Shown here: positions 36,190 through 47,070 of the stretch, piece by piece
How the letters are laid out: each line of letters opens with the position of its first letter
Position numbering within the stretch: position 1 is the first letter of the stretch
DNA from: Taeniopygia guttata
Lineage: Eukaryota > Chordata > Aves > Passeriformes > Estrildidae
Assembly (NCBI RefSeq): GCF_048771995.1
Contig: NC_133063.1
Location: forward strand, 11,204,063-11,268,062
Direction of reading: 5' to 3'
Length of the DNA stretch: 64,000 nucleotides
Translations under genes and position numbers: made by a program
Notes under the pieces: model-generated
Told to the model about the DNA's origin: nothing
The model's database searches: none
The model's input: the letters and a program-made list of their open reading frames with translations, nothing else

Positions 36190-39100
36190 ACATCTACTCC
36201 AGTTCAGTTGATTTTATGAACTTGTAAATAAGTTGTTAATTAAAAACTGGTTTATTTCTTACACTGTGCTCAACTTCACTTACATTTTTGGTTTTTTCAG
36301 CCTAACAACCAAATTACAATTTACAAGATGTGTGATCCTTCTGGCCACCTTTTTCCTTAACATGTTTTTTAGAAGAGAGGTAAAGTGAATATTTATAAAT
36401 GAAACAGTACCAATTTATAGCCTTAGCCTTCTTTAACTTATTTCTTAGTAGAAATTAACCAAAAGCCCTGCAAATTCTAACCCAGTAACTAATATCAACG
36501 ACTTTTTTTTTTGATCCTTCAATCTCAAATGAGACAGTAATGAGTTTCCTGGATGTTTTAGTGTGACAAACAATTTTTCAATATTATTACTTGGTGTTTT
36601 AGGTGAAATTAGTTAAGTCAGATTTGTGCATCTGCAAAGTTTTCAGAGCCTTGCAGTGGCACGATTGGACAGCACCATCTCTGCCAAGGGGTGGCTTGCA
36701 TCTGCAAGGGGTGCAGGCATGGAAAGTCAACCCCTCTTGCATACCAGCATTCTGTCCGTGGCAGACCATGGGCCACCTGTATATGAAGTATAAGGCTACT
36801 GGATTTGTAAACTCTGAGCTCAGCTAGGTAAATACTTGCACAAAGGCTAGGCAATAGCAGTTGCAGAGTTAAAGATCATCTGCTATTTTAGTTCCCAGAA
36901 TGGGACATAATGCAATTATGCATGAAGTAAGTCTTGCCAGCAATTTGTCCCTGGTTTCAATGGCTTAATTAACTGAACTGGAATACCTTGGCTTGCTAAA
37001 GGGCATTTTGCAAGAGCTTCTCAGATGTAAAATACAGACTGTGTGAAGAACTGCACAATCTAGACACTGCTAGCCCCTTACAACTTCTGCAGATAATGAG
37101 TTCTTCACTTGATGACTGGACAGGGCTGTGGTGCTCTTTGTCTTTCAGAAGAGCCATTGAACCATGGAGTCTAGAATTGTATCACATATCCTTGGTTTGG
37201 CATTTTAAAACTAAAAATAATTCATAAACAGAGCATAAACTTGGCAGAGGTTCTTTTCATGATACTTCCCCCTTCTTTTAGCATACTAATAAAATGGACT
37301 AACAAATAAGCTTTTTCTGAAAAGGCTTTTTATTAATTGCCATACTGTATAATGAATTGAACCTTTCCATAGGCTTAAAATACTAATTAACAAAACAATA
37401 TGTAGGTATTGTTTTTTTAAATTAATACTTGACTTGAGTGAGAGGAAGTTTGTCAATTTTTTGGGGATATGAAGAGGAGTCTGAGTCACTCCTAATAGCT
37501 CTGAAGCTTGGTCCAGCAGTCAAGGCAATGGCAGAACTCCCTGATGTCAGTAAGGACAGGATTTGATTCTGTGCCTTTTCAGGAACTGATGATTCAGTTG
37601 TGTTCTGGGAGGACCTCCGCACAGAAATCACTGGTACTTTCTGAGCTTTTTTGAGCCTTCTAACTGCTGTGCTGTATTTGTGGCATTCAGAGTTGATAAA
37701 CTGCTATTCTTTTTTCATGCCTTAATAATACAATAGACCCCATAGCTGGGCTCTGTATGTATTTGGTAATTAACATAGATGACATTTCAATGTTACTGAA
37801 AATAAGCTCAGGATTATTGCATGAAATGTAAAAATTTGCATTGAATGATGGGGATATGAGACATGAGGCAGTTATGGCTACTGCCTCCTTGCTTGCTAAG
37901 TATCTTCTGTAAGCAACAATAAAATTCTTTAAATATTTTGCATATTATTTATCACATGTAATGTGTTCAAAGAGAGGACTTAAAACTCTCAGTGTTGCCA
38001 TCAGTGTAAGCCTAGATCTATTGGGTTTTTTTCCATTTCTTGTTAGAATTGTTTGTCATAATGGAAGAATGTTGTCCTCTTTCTAGCTCATTATATATTT
38101 TGTGTATCTGTTTTGTGCAATTAATACTTAACAGTAATGATGTAGTTAATTTGTTGAAGGATGTCATTGCAAGAAAGTTATAGCATGGAGCTTAGGAGCA
38201 CAATCAGATGTTATTTATACTCCCTTTATACCTTAGTGTTATGCTTCATTTGAAGAAAGAAATAAATAATTTGTCTTTTGTTCAAAACCAGATCTAACCT
38301 ACCACATGCTTTTCTATTATGTTCATCATCATAGTCCAACACAGGGGCGTTAATTTGGGTTGATGACCAATCTTCCTGAGTTGCCATTTCTCCATCTAAC
38401 ACTTGGAATATCTTTCACATAGAGTGTGGGTACATCCAAAGCCCCGTTATTGGCTACAGCTGCTGAGTCTGAACTGTTGTGTAGATGGCCTCCTCATGCA
38501 GACCTCTCACCCTGCTTGTCCATCTGCAGCCTGCTTCCCCTCGGGATGTGAAATGGGAAAGATGGAGTGTCATCCTGTGGGGGTGGGAGGGAGAGAGTGC
38601 AGTGAGACTGCCCTGCTCCAGCCTTCAGCTGTGCTCTTCCAACCTGCCTTCCTTGCACTGCAGGAAACAGAATCCATGGAAAAAGTATCCCTGGCTGGTC
38701 ATCTAGTCTCTCAATGGGAAATCAGAAGGTTGGTTTTCAGCATAAAATGGGCTTTATCTAAGTGTGAATAAACTGGCATAACATTGTCTAACTTACAAAA
38801 ATTGTCAGCAATTGACAAAGAAACACGAAACATGGCAAAAGGGGAATCTTTCTTATTTTAGTGTCTTCAGTTACAAATGTTAAGGAAGGCCACATACAGA
38901 AACTGGTAATTCTGAGACTTACCAGTATAAATTCTCTTTCATGATAATTGTTAATTTGAAGGGCTTCATGGAAAGTAAGAGAAGTCTGAAAAATGACTGT
39001 TGATTAGCAAGGTAAACTTTTTCCTAGTGATATCAACTAGTGGCTAATTAGCAATGCAAAGTGTGAGTACAGCTCGGTCATTAAATTTGCCTAACTTAAT

Positions 39101-41180
39101 TGTGTATAAACACAGTAATATAGCCCCATGTTCTATCAATGCCAATATTTTAATAGAGAGGTGAATTGTGGATATGCCCATACATATACTGAGCCCAAAT
39201 GTTATAATTTTCTGAATACTTACAAATTTTTGTCTTCAGTAAAACTTATGTATTGCACGGGATACATTTAAATTTTATTAATATTCTGTACAGCTCAATA
39301 TTCCCTTGATCATGAATACGAAACAGGTAACTGACTATTCCTGATTATTTTTCTCTTATGTTCTCCCTAATGTCTGTTTGAGTAGTTTATGAGACCAAAA
39401 CCACATCAGTGCAACTTAAATGCAAAATTGTGCAATAAACACATTCCTGAAGTTTAGTTAAAAGGGCCACTAAAAATATTTTCTACTTGCTAGTACATGA
39501 ATATGAATATACAGTGAATTTAGTAAGAAACTCTGAGAATCCAATTAATTTGGCCTTTATTATTACCATATTGTTTGAAAAATACTTTTATAGCTTATTT
39601 TACAATGCAAGATTGGTAACTACAAGAATGCAACAAAAGAATTTTTGGTATTTCTTGCATAAGAATGAGTAACATATTGTTCCATTTCAGTGCCAAATCA
39701 AAAGTTAAAAACACCAGGCAGAATCCTAGGGCTTTTAACTCAGTTTTAAATTGTACTTTCCTTGAAGTAGACTTTTTCTGTGTACTATAAGGGGCTCACT
39801 CAAGAGAAGTAACATCACCAGGATAGACACTTCACAGTTTCCTCCTGGCACAAACTCCTACTGATTGTTCTGTCTCTAAGGCTACCTCTCATGACCAAAC
39901 GGTGATATATGCCACGTCATACATATCACTGGAACTGTAGAGAACTTCCTCACTGTGAAACAGAAGGTAGCTAGATACTCAACTGTTATTTATTCAATGA
40001 GAGCTCTAGAAGGTCTTGGTGAATTGGGAGCAAAAGGTCAGAGTAGAGGCATAGTGTTTATTTGCTTGGAAGAGAAAGTGTCAGAAGACATATGGTTTCA
40101 GGACTCCAAAAAATAGTGGAAATGCTTCTATGCTTTTTATGACTTGACCAGCTATTACCCATGCACTGATCACCATGCTGCCACTAGAGTTATAGTAATT
40201 CCACACTATGGAGCTCCACAGGATTACAAACAGAAGTGCCTGGGAAGAATGCAGGGCATGGGACTTTGCCATGATTTGATGTGGGTTTGTCTCCTGCAGG
40301 CAAGCATCCTCCATACTTCTAGTGCATCTGAAAGAGACCTTATCTGAAAAAGCCTGCATCAGTCCAAGTGTTCTGAGGAAGCTAAATGGCCATCTAATAC
40401 TACCAACATTCAGATAACAAGGTCAATATTTCCTCCACCATCCCTCACTCCCCCAACAAATCAAAGCACAACTCAAAACATTAGCCAGCTGTTAGATCTT
40501 TTCATGTTATTCTGATGGGCATCTCACTTAATAATTTACACATATATACCAATTAGGCTACCCTGCTATCTGTATGTGCCAGTGTCTGTATCCATTATGT
40601 CTACATTTTGAGGCATGATGCTATACAAGTTTCTAACAATCTGGACCTCCAAAAATTCTCTTAAATTTGGTATATAAATATACTGAGAACATAATGCATT
40701 CATTTCCAAGCCAGTTCTGTTATGAAACCCTGAAAGCTGAGACATTGATGTTTGTGTAAAAATCAGAAAATACCAAAGCGTAATGTATCACACCTAAGAG
40801 CTGAAAAGATGATAAAATGCAATGAGGGCCACTGTAGCAGAACACTGTTTTCCTTTATCTGTGTTCTTGATCAATAGATAATATATGTGCTCAATAAAAG
40901 ACTTGGTGGCATATGTTCTATAAAAGCCTCATGGTTAAAAATGTGAACAAGAAAACATCATAAGTATTTGTGTAAGCAAAACTATGTTGGACAAGTGACA
41001 ATAACAGACAACATATATGAACTATCAGTACTGCATGGGACTGGAAGGAACTGTTTGCATTTTCTCATTTTCTGTAATGAGATTACTTAAATAAATTTTT
41101 AGCTTTGTCATGAAATAATATTTATGTCACTGAAAACAAACAGGAAGAGGGCAAACACCACTTATTTGATGATATTGACA
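36190..41180. other. Intergenic DNA downstream of NFIL3
   Basis: AT-rich, no recognised gene and no clear mobile element. The longest open frame (38403-38771, plus, 122 codons) does not resemble a known protein and lacks supporting splice or promoter signals. By human gene order AUH would lie further right, but none of its exons is recognisable in this window. Confidence 0.55.
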
Positions 41181-41577
41181 GGTATCAGAATGGGATATTT
41201 CCAGTTGTCAGGGACCTACATGATGATCAATGATAATCCACTTCCTCACCACTTCAGGGCTGACTAGAAGTTAAAGCCCATCATGTAGGGCATTATCCAA
41301 ATGCCTCCTTTTAAGGCACTGGCAGACAGGAAGCTTGTTTCAGTGTCTGACCACACTCAGTTAAGAAATATTTTCTAAGGTTCAGTCTGAACCTCTCCTT
41401 ATGCAGCTTTGTACTATTGCCACATGTGCTGTCACTGGATCCCAGGGAGAACAGATCAGCAAACCCCTTTCCACGTTCCCTCCTCAGGAAGCTGTAGAGA
41501 GCAGTGAAGTTACCCCTCAGCCTATTTCTCTCCAAACTAGACAAACACAAATCTTTCAGCTGCTTGGTATCTGTCAC
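41181..41577 (-). mobile_element. CR1 LINE 3' end (end of ORF2 and 3' UTR)
   Basis: On the minus strand the frame at 41311-41577 keeps the typical CR1 ORF2 C-terminal pattern: LSSLERNRLRGNFTALYSFL, then FRLNLRKYFLTE. It is followed at 41181-41310 by the CR1 3' UTR. Strongly 5'-truncated. Confidence 0.85.
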
Positions 41578-42140
41578 AGGGACAGGTATCCGTCTGGCAC
41601 AGATAGGCCCTCTCTAAGCAGAGCAGAAATACCAGCACTGAGGCTGGATCTGTGGGAGGAAAATCTGTGCTTAAGGGCAGTGTGGTTGCCTTGTCCTGTC
41701 TGTTCACTGATTGTGCAGCCTGATGCATGTGCCAGTCTGGCATTGTCCCTTCCCAGGGGCTGGATTTGACACTTCCCCTTCGTGAACTTCTGGGGGCTCC
41801 TGCCTTGGCAGGGTATGACTCTGGGGTGACACAGAGAGCAGCACCAAGTGGTGACTCCAGCCAGGGAGGGAATTGGTCGTGGCCGTAGTGAGGCTGCACC
41901 GGGTAGCACAGGCTGGTAGGAGAGCAGAGAACCAGATGTGAGGGCAGAGGCTGGTGCTGAAGAGCTCATGAGTGGCCTGGGCTGATGGGCTTTGGGGCAC
42001 AATCTGGACCTGGAGAACCCCCTGCTGGAAATATCTGCCCTGGGGTTGGCTACGGGAATGGGTCTGGAGCTGGCCATTACTTGTTTGATGGGAGAATAAC
42101 AAGGACAAAAATGCCACAGTCCTGTTTGTAATGTTGGGAC
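41578..42140. other. Unassigned segment between CR1 and the TOPORS-like gene
   Basis: Moderately GC-rich with overlapping minus-strand open frames (up to 195 codons, 41574-42161). One frame (41537-41899) has a Pro/Tyr-rich, protein-like stretch around QPHYGHDQFPPWL, but I recognise no family and see no clear splice frame. It may be part of the same duplicated unit as the RING gene. Confidence 0.4.
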
Positions 42141-42171
42141 TTTTTTTGAGTTTCCATGCATTTATTTTATT
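42141..42171 (-). terminator. Poly(A) signals and A-tract of the TOPORS-like gene
   Basis: On the minus strand two overlapping AATAAA hexamers (42161-42166 and 42166-42171) lie about 160 nt past the stop codon. A run of seven A follows (42141-42147), 13 nt beyond the distal hexamer. The run could be a remnant of a retroposed poly(A) tail or chance. Confidence 0.55.
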
Positions 42172-42330
42172 TGGATAGCTGGATATGAGGGGCTGTGAGT
42201 GCTAGAGGGTTGGTGTATGCCCCAGCTGGTGGCCCAGACCCATTTGGCTAACTCCTCAGGCATCCTCCACAGCCTCAGATGCAGGGGAGGCTGAAGAGGC
42301 CCCAGGGCCACTTGCCTGCCTCTTCAGAGG

Positions 42331-43194
42331 TCACCATGGCCCCTCAGGAGAGGGGTCACTGCCCCATCTGGAAGTGGAGGACCCAGGAACAGACTCCTCT
42401 GGCTCCTCCTGAGGCTCTTCTTGCTCCAACAGCGATGGTAATGGGTACGGAGGGGTAGCTTCTGAAATGCCCATCCATGGCAGAGGGGGTGGTGTTGGGC
42501 ACCTCATCCATGGTGCATCTTGCAGGGCTGTCAGAAGGGCTTGGACCTGGGCAGGGAGATAGGGCTGGAGGGTGAGCAGATGACAGGCTGGCCTGCTGCA
42601 CTGTTGCGTGGCTACACGGATAAGCTGTTGTACAAATGTTGCCACATGGTTTTGGAGGGAGACCCCCAGCATCTGGACCAGCTGGTCTTCATCGATTCCA
42701 TGGCTGGCCAGGATGTCCAGGACAGTGTCCTCCACTAGGTCTGCCTCCATCCAGTTGTTCCTGAAGATCTGCCTCAGCCTTGGTCGGACCCAGATCACCA
42801 GGGTATCTAGGAGGCATGGGTAGTCCCGGAAAAGTACCATCCGTTCCCCAGGCTGGAGACCGCCCACGGGATGCCTGGGCACTCCTTCTGCAGCCCATGT
42901 TTGGGATGCTCCAGAGAAATGGAGGTCAAGGTGTCTTGGATCTCCTCTCGCTTGGTGGACAATGATGGATGGTGTCTCAGATAGTGCAATTACATGCTCC
43001 ATGTAGTCATTTTCTGTCTCCATTGAGTGCAGGATGGATAGAATCCTCCTCTTGCAGAGGGGGCACTTGGGTGTGTTCTCTGCCCACTGCAGGATGCAGG
43101 TGTAACAGAACTGGTGCAGGCATGGAAATATGTAGCTGATCTCCTTCAAGCTGTCCAGGCAGATGGGACAGCAGCTGTCCATCTCTGTGGCCAT
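42331..43194 (-). CDS. TOPORS-like RING E3 ligase, short form
   Basis: Intact 287-codon frame. Residues 9-47 form a C3HC4 RING with all ligands: C9, C12, C25, H27, C30, C33, C44, C47. Sequence around the RING (CPICLDSLKEISY, CPLCKRRILSILHSM, then ENDYMEHVI) closely follows TOPORS. Residues 118-200 (from RMVLFRDYPCLLDTLVIWVRPRL onward in meaning, with WMEADLVEDTVLDIL) match the helical domain after the TOPORS RING. The C-terminus is Pro/Glu-rich and short; the long RS-rich, SUMO-interacting tail of about 1,000-residue TOPORS is absent. TOPORS is a nuclear ubiquitin and SUMO E3 ligase, so E3 activity is likely, while targeting to its usual substrates is unlikely. Multiple TOPORS-like genes are annotated in songbirds. 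CR1 fragments flank it on both sides. The intact RING and frame favour a working gene over a pseudogene. Confidence 0.78.
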   Translation of the reverse strand: MATEMDSCCPICLDSLKEISYIFPCLHQFCYTCILQWAENTPKCPLCKRRILSILHSMETENDYMEHVIALSETPSIIVHQARGDPRHLDLHFSGASQTWAAEGVPRHPVGGLQPGERMVLFRDYPCLLDTLVIWVRPRLRQIFRNNWMEADLVEDTVLDILASHGIDEDQLVQMLGVSLQNHVATFVQQLIRVATQQCSRPACHLLTLQPYLPAQVQALLTALQDAPWMRCPTPPPLPWMGISEATPPYPLPSLLEQEEPQEEPEESVPGSSTSRWGSDPSPEGPW

Positions 43195-43393
43195 GCTCTT
43201 CTCTTCAGTGGCCTAAGGGGAGCTGGGGTTATGACTTGCTCCCTTTCACTAGCCTTGCATCAGCAAATTTTACTCTAGAAGGGGAACAAGCACTATGGCC
43301 ATTGCCTGGACCCAGAAAGATTGGTAGAAATGCCCTGGTCCCTCAGGAGGGAAACCATCTCAGCTCCCCGGTAGGTTTTACCCCCCAGCTCAC

Positions 43394-43439
43394 CTCTTCT
43401 GCTGCAAGTGCGCCTCCTGGGTGTTCCAGATGCCTGAAC
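43394..43439 (-). other. Possible 46-nt 5' exon of the TOPORS-like gene
   Basis: On the minus strand a strong acceptor (ttttccccctccctgccag) ends at 43440. A donor AAGAG|GTGAGC follows at 43394/43393, and a second acceptor CCCCTTAG lies just before 43212, 18 nt upstream of the RING ATG. Splicing out 43213-43393 (181 bp) would join this exon to the coding exon. The joined frame stays open upstream of the ATG, so an N-terminal extension is also possible. Prediction from splice signals only. Confidence 0.3.
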
Positions 43440-43578
43440 CTGGCAGGGAGGGGGAAAATCCTTCAATGGTTGAAGGATTGAACACAGCTGCAACAAACAA
43501 CTGTCCTTGCACAATGACAACATCAAAGATCTCACTGAGCACTCCAAACCTTCCCAAATGCTCAGCAGGAGTCACAAA

Positions 43579-44440
43579 TTGATAGAATGATTTGGGCTGG
43601 ACAGGAACCTTCATGATTGTCTGGTTCCAAGCCTCCTGCCATGGTTGGGGCACCTTCAACTAGAACAGGTTAGCCAGAGTCCCATCCAGCCTGGTCTTGA
43701 GCAGCTCCAGGGACAAGATCCACAGCATTCACAACTTCCTAGGCAACCTGTTCCAGTGCCTCACCACCCTAAGAGTAAATAATTACTTCCTAATATCTAA
43801 TCTAAACCTACTCTCTTTCAATTTGAACCCATTCCTTTTTGTCCCGTTGCTACATGCCCTTGTAAATGTCTTGCCTCATCTTTTGTGTAGGTTCCCTTCA
43901 GGTACTGAAAGGCTGTGGTAGTCACTCCAAAGCCATCTCTTATAAAGGCTAATCAATCACAATTCCCTCAGCCTTTCCTCATAGGTGAAGAGCTCCATCC
44001 CTCTAATCATCCTGGTGGCCTCCTCTAGACTTGCTCCAACAGATCAATGTCATTCATATGCTGGGACCCCAGAGCTGATGCAGGGTTCCAGGTGGGCTCT
44101 CACCAGAGCAGAGCAGAGGGGCAGAATCCCCTCCCTCCCCTGCTGCCCACGCTGCTTTAGATGCAGCCCAGGACACGTTTGGCTTTCTGGGCTGGGAGTG
44201 CCCATGGCTGGGTCATGCCCAGCCTCCCACCCACAGCACCCCCAAGTCCTTCTCACAGGGCTGCTCTCAATCTGTTCATCCCCAGCCTGTGTTGATACCG
44301 GGGATTATCCTGATCCAGGTGCAGCACCTTGCATTTGGTCTTGTTAAACCTCATGAGATTCCCACAGGCCCACTTCATGAGCTTGTCTAGGTCCCTCTGG
44401 ATGACATCCTGCCCTTCAGATGTGTCTGGGAACGAGCTGG
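43579..44440 (-). mobile_element. CR1 LINE 3' portion
   Basis: A long, well-preserved CR1 3' end in antisense orientation. It begins near 'agaatgatttgggctgg' and runs through the 'cttcctaatatctaatct' block, typical of CR1 ORF2 C-terminal coding sequence. The minus-strand frame near 44050-44256 retains an LPLCSALVRAHLEPCI motif of the CR1 reverse transcriptase C-terminal region. Confidence 0.9.
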
Positions 44441-45448
44441 CTGGCTGAAACTTGTTGCTCAGCTGTAAGCAGCGAGGAACGATGGGTCACAATCCATCTG
44501 TAGGTGATATCACAATGTGCCATCAACACGCATAGTACACTGTCTCAGTACATGCATCTGGGGCTACCTCTACACCAATGCCAGCTCCATTCCCCATCTT
44601 GTCATCTTATACTCACATTGATGTTACAAGACTGTCACTGAGGCCTTGGCTGTACCTCCCCAAAGTCCTGCCAGTTTGTTCTGGCCATGACAGACATCTC
44701 CAGGCAAATGAAGCATGAGGGCTCACTTACCAACAACTTGTACCTCCCCGGGAGGCTGCAGGACAAAGTCCCACAGGTTCTCCACACACTCCACACTGCT
44801 GGCCACCCCTTTGGTCTGTCCTGTTTTCTCCCATGATGTGTCACAGACAGCACTTGGCTTGCTCTGGCATGTATTCTCCTATCTTTGTTCTCTAGCTGGA
44901 AGGAGCTAGGGTGATTCCTCTGCTCAGCATGTGTCAGACCTCATCCAGGCACTCCACCCTCTTTGAGGTCCTGGAGTCAGATTGACAAACAAAAGGGGCT
45001 CCATCCTTTAAAGTAAGGATGCTCTGTGAAGCCGGGGCTGGTTCAACATGGGGCAGACAAGGTGTTGGGACATCTCGCAGCACAACCCAGTGTTTCTAAA
45101 GATGGGGACATCCCACATCAAAAGGATTGGAACAGATTCGTGGATGGGTGAGAGATGGTGGCATCTACTGCAACTAGAGAGTTTCAAACTGGAGATAAGG
45201 AATAAAAACAAAATTGCTGTAAGAATCACTGAAGTGAATTGCCCAGGTCTTCAAATCCCGAGTGGCCATAACCCAGAGCCACTGTCACATAACACAGAGC
45301 AACAGTCACAAGCTCGTGAATGGATGCTGGCTGAAGTCCTGGAAGAGAAAGCATTGACAGTAGGAAACACAGCAAACGAGCAACAGCTTTGAGAAGTTTT
45401 TTACTTTCTGGTGGTTGCATTTGGTTCAGCAGCTTTCACAGATTTTTA
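44441..45448. other. Unassigned segment between two CR1 copies
   Basis: About 1 kb without a recognised repeat or gene. A minus-strand open segment at 44731-44878 ends in ECVENLWDFVLQPPGEVQVV and abuts a consensus splice donor GTAAGTGAG. It could be an exon of the adjacent RING gene's duplicated unit or of a lncRNA. Confidence 0.35.
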
Positions 45449-47070
45449 ATTAGGAGAGAATAGAATAGTTCCAGTTGGCAGGGCTATACAAGACTCATCT
45501 AGTCCCATTGCCTGATCACACCTGGCCAACAGTTAAAGCCCATTATTGAGGGTGTTGCCCAAATGCCTCCTTTTAAAACACCACCAGGTATGGGACATCA
45601 ACCGTCTTTTTAGGGAGTCTTTTTTGGTGTGCAACCACCCTCCCAGTAGGAAATGCTTCTGAATGTCAACGGGCCAGTTCTTCATCCAGCACAATGTGCA
45701 CCTGCTCATCTCACAGCTGGACAACTTGTCCAAAAGGATGCTCTAAGGGACAGTATCAAAAGCATTATGAAAATCCAGGAAAACCACATCCACCTCTGTG
45801 TCTTTAATCACTAGGCAGGTTACCTAATTGTAGAAGTGTCTCAGAATAGTCATACAGGTCTTCCCTTTGTGAATTTGTGCTATGCCTGATGCTTGTGTTT
45901 CCTTGAAATGTCTTTCATGACCAGTAGTATCTTCTCCAATTTTTTCAGGTGCTGAGGTAGACTCACAGATCTGTAGTTTCCTGTGTCTTCCAGCACACCT
46001 TTCTAAATTGCAATGACTGGACAACTTCCAGTCAGCGAGGACCTCCCCAAATACCCATGACTTTTGAGTGGGGTCCTGTTGTCACATCCAACAGATCCTG
46101 CAGTACTCTGGATGAATCTCAGCAGGTCTCATGATGTTATGAACAGCCAGGTGATAAAGCTGGCACCTTATAATTTCTGTGCACAAATGAAGAGTCACTG
46201 TTCCTGCAGTTGTGGTCCTTCAACTCTGAGATTTTACCAGTATTATTAAGGGCTGAGGGAAAAAAGCACTAAATACCTCCAGTTTTTCTGTAGTTCTATT
46301 TGTCACAGGACCATCTTCAACAAGAATTGGTCCATTGTTTTCCTTGAGTCTCCTCTTGCTACTAACGTATTTTACAAGTCCTTTCTTTTTGAGCACAACA
46401 CTGGCCATTTTCAACTTCTATTGAATTTTGGCCTTGCATGCCATCTCCTGTGTTTGTGAACATATATGATCTTCCTGCAAGTTCTGATCCTACTTCTAGA
46501 TATCACCCAATCTTTTTTTCTTCCTGCGTTCCAAGAGGAGTTCTCTGTTAAGCCAAACTGGTGTTCTGTCCCTCTTGCTTGACCTGTGACAAAATAGGAT
46601 GGCCTGCTTCCACTCTTATCAACAGTGGCTCTTTAAGACTGACCAGCACCCACAGAGGCCTCCAGAGCATATTCCTAGGAGACACTGCAAAATTGCTACT
46701 TGGATAGCTGAGAATTTGCTCAATTGAAATTCACAGTAGAAACACTGTTGAACTTTTTTTCTCATTATATTAAGAATTTTGAACTCAACCATTTCATCAT
46801 CACTGTGGTCAAGACATACACCTACCATCACATGCATGAGTACTTCTCTATGAACAAATAACATATATAGGAAGGCATCTTTTCTAGCTGGAGGATTTGT
46901 GGCAGGAAATTTTCTTCAAGCAGCTCCAGGAATTGCCCAGACTTGCTTGTAACATCTGTATGGTATTTCCAGTAAATGTCTGTGAACTTGAAATCTCCCA
47001 CAAGTACAAAGGCTAACAGTCCAGAGATTTCGCTTAACTGCCTGTAGAATAACCCATCAGTGAAATTGTT
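45449..47070 (-). mobile_element. CR1 LINE copy with endonuclease and RT remnants
   Basis: Read on the minus strand from about 47070 downward it follows CR1 ORF2 order. An endonuclease block comes first (DFNFPDICWKYHT-like near 46970; LDHSDDEMVEFKI near 46790). A linker follows (GPVTNRTTEKLEVFSAFF, 46250-46330), then the start of the reverse transcriptase (VDVVFLDFHNAFDTVP, 45745-45795, then a stop) and CTLCWMKNWPVD near 45690. After that it jumps to the CR1 3' end at about 45449-45560, so the middle and end of the RT domain have been lost by internal deletion. Frames are broken in several places; it is a dead copy. Confidence 0.88.

Noticed and set aside
38403-38771. 122-codon frame downstream of NFIL3
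   Set aside because: No recognisable domain, no promoter or splice context; probably chance.
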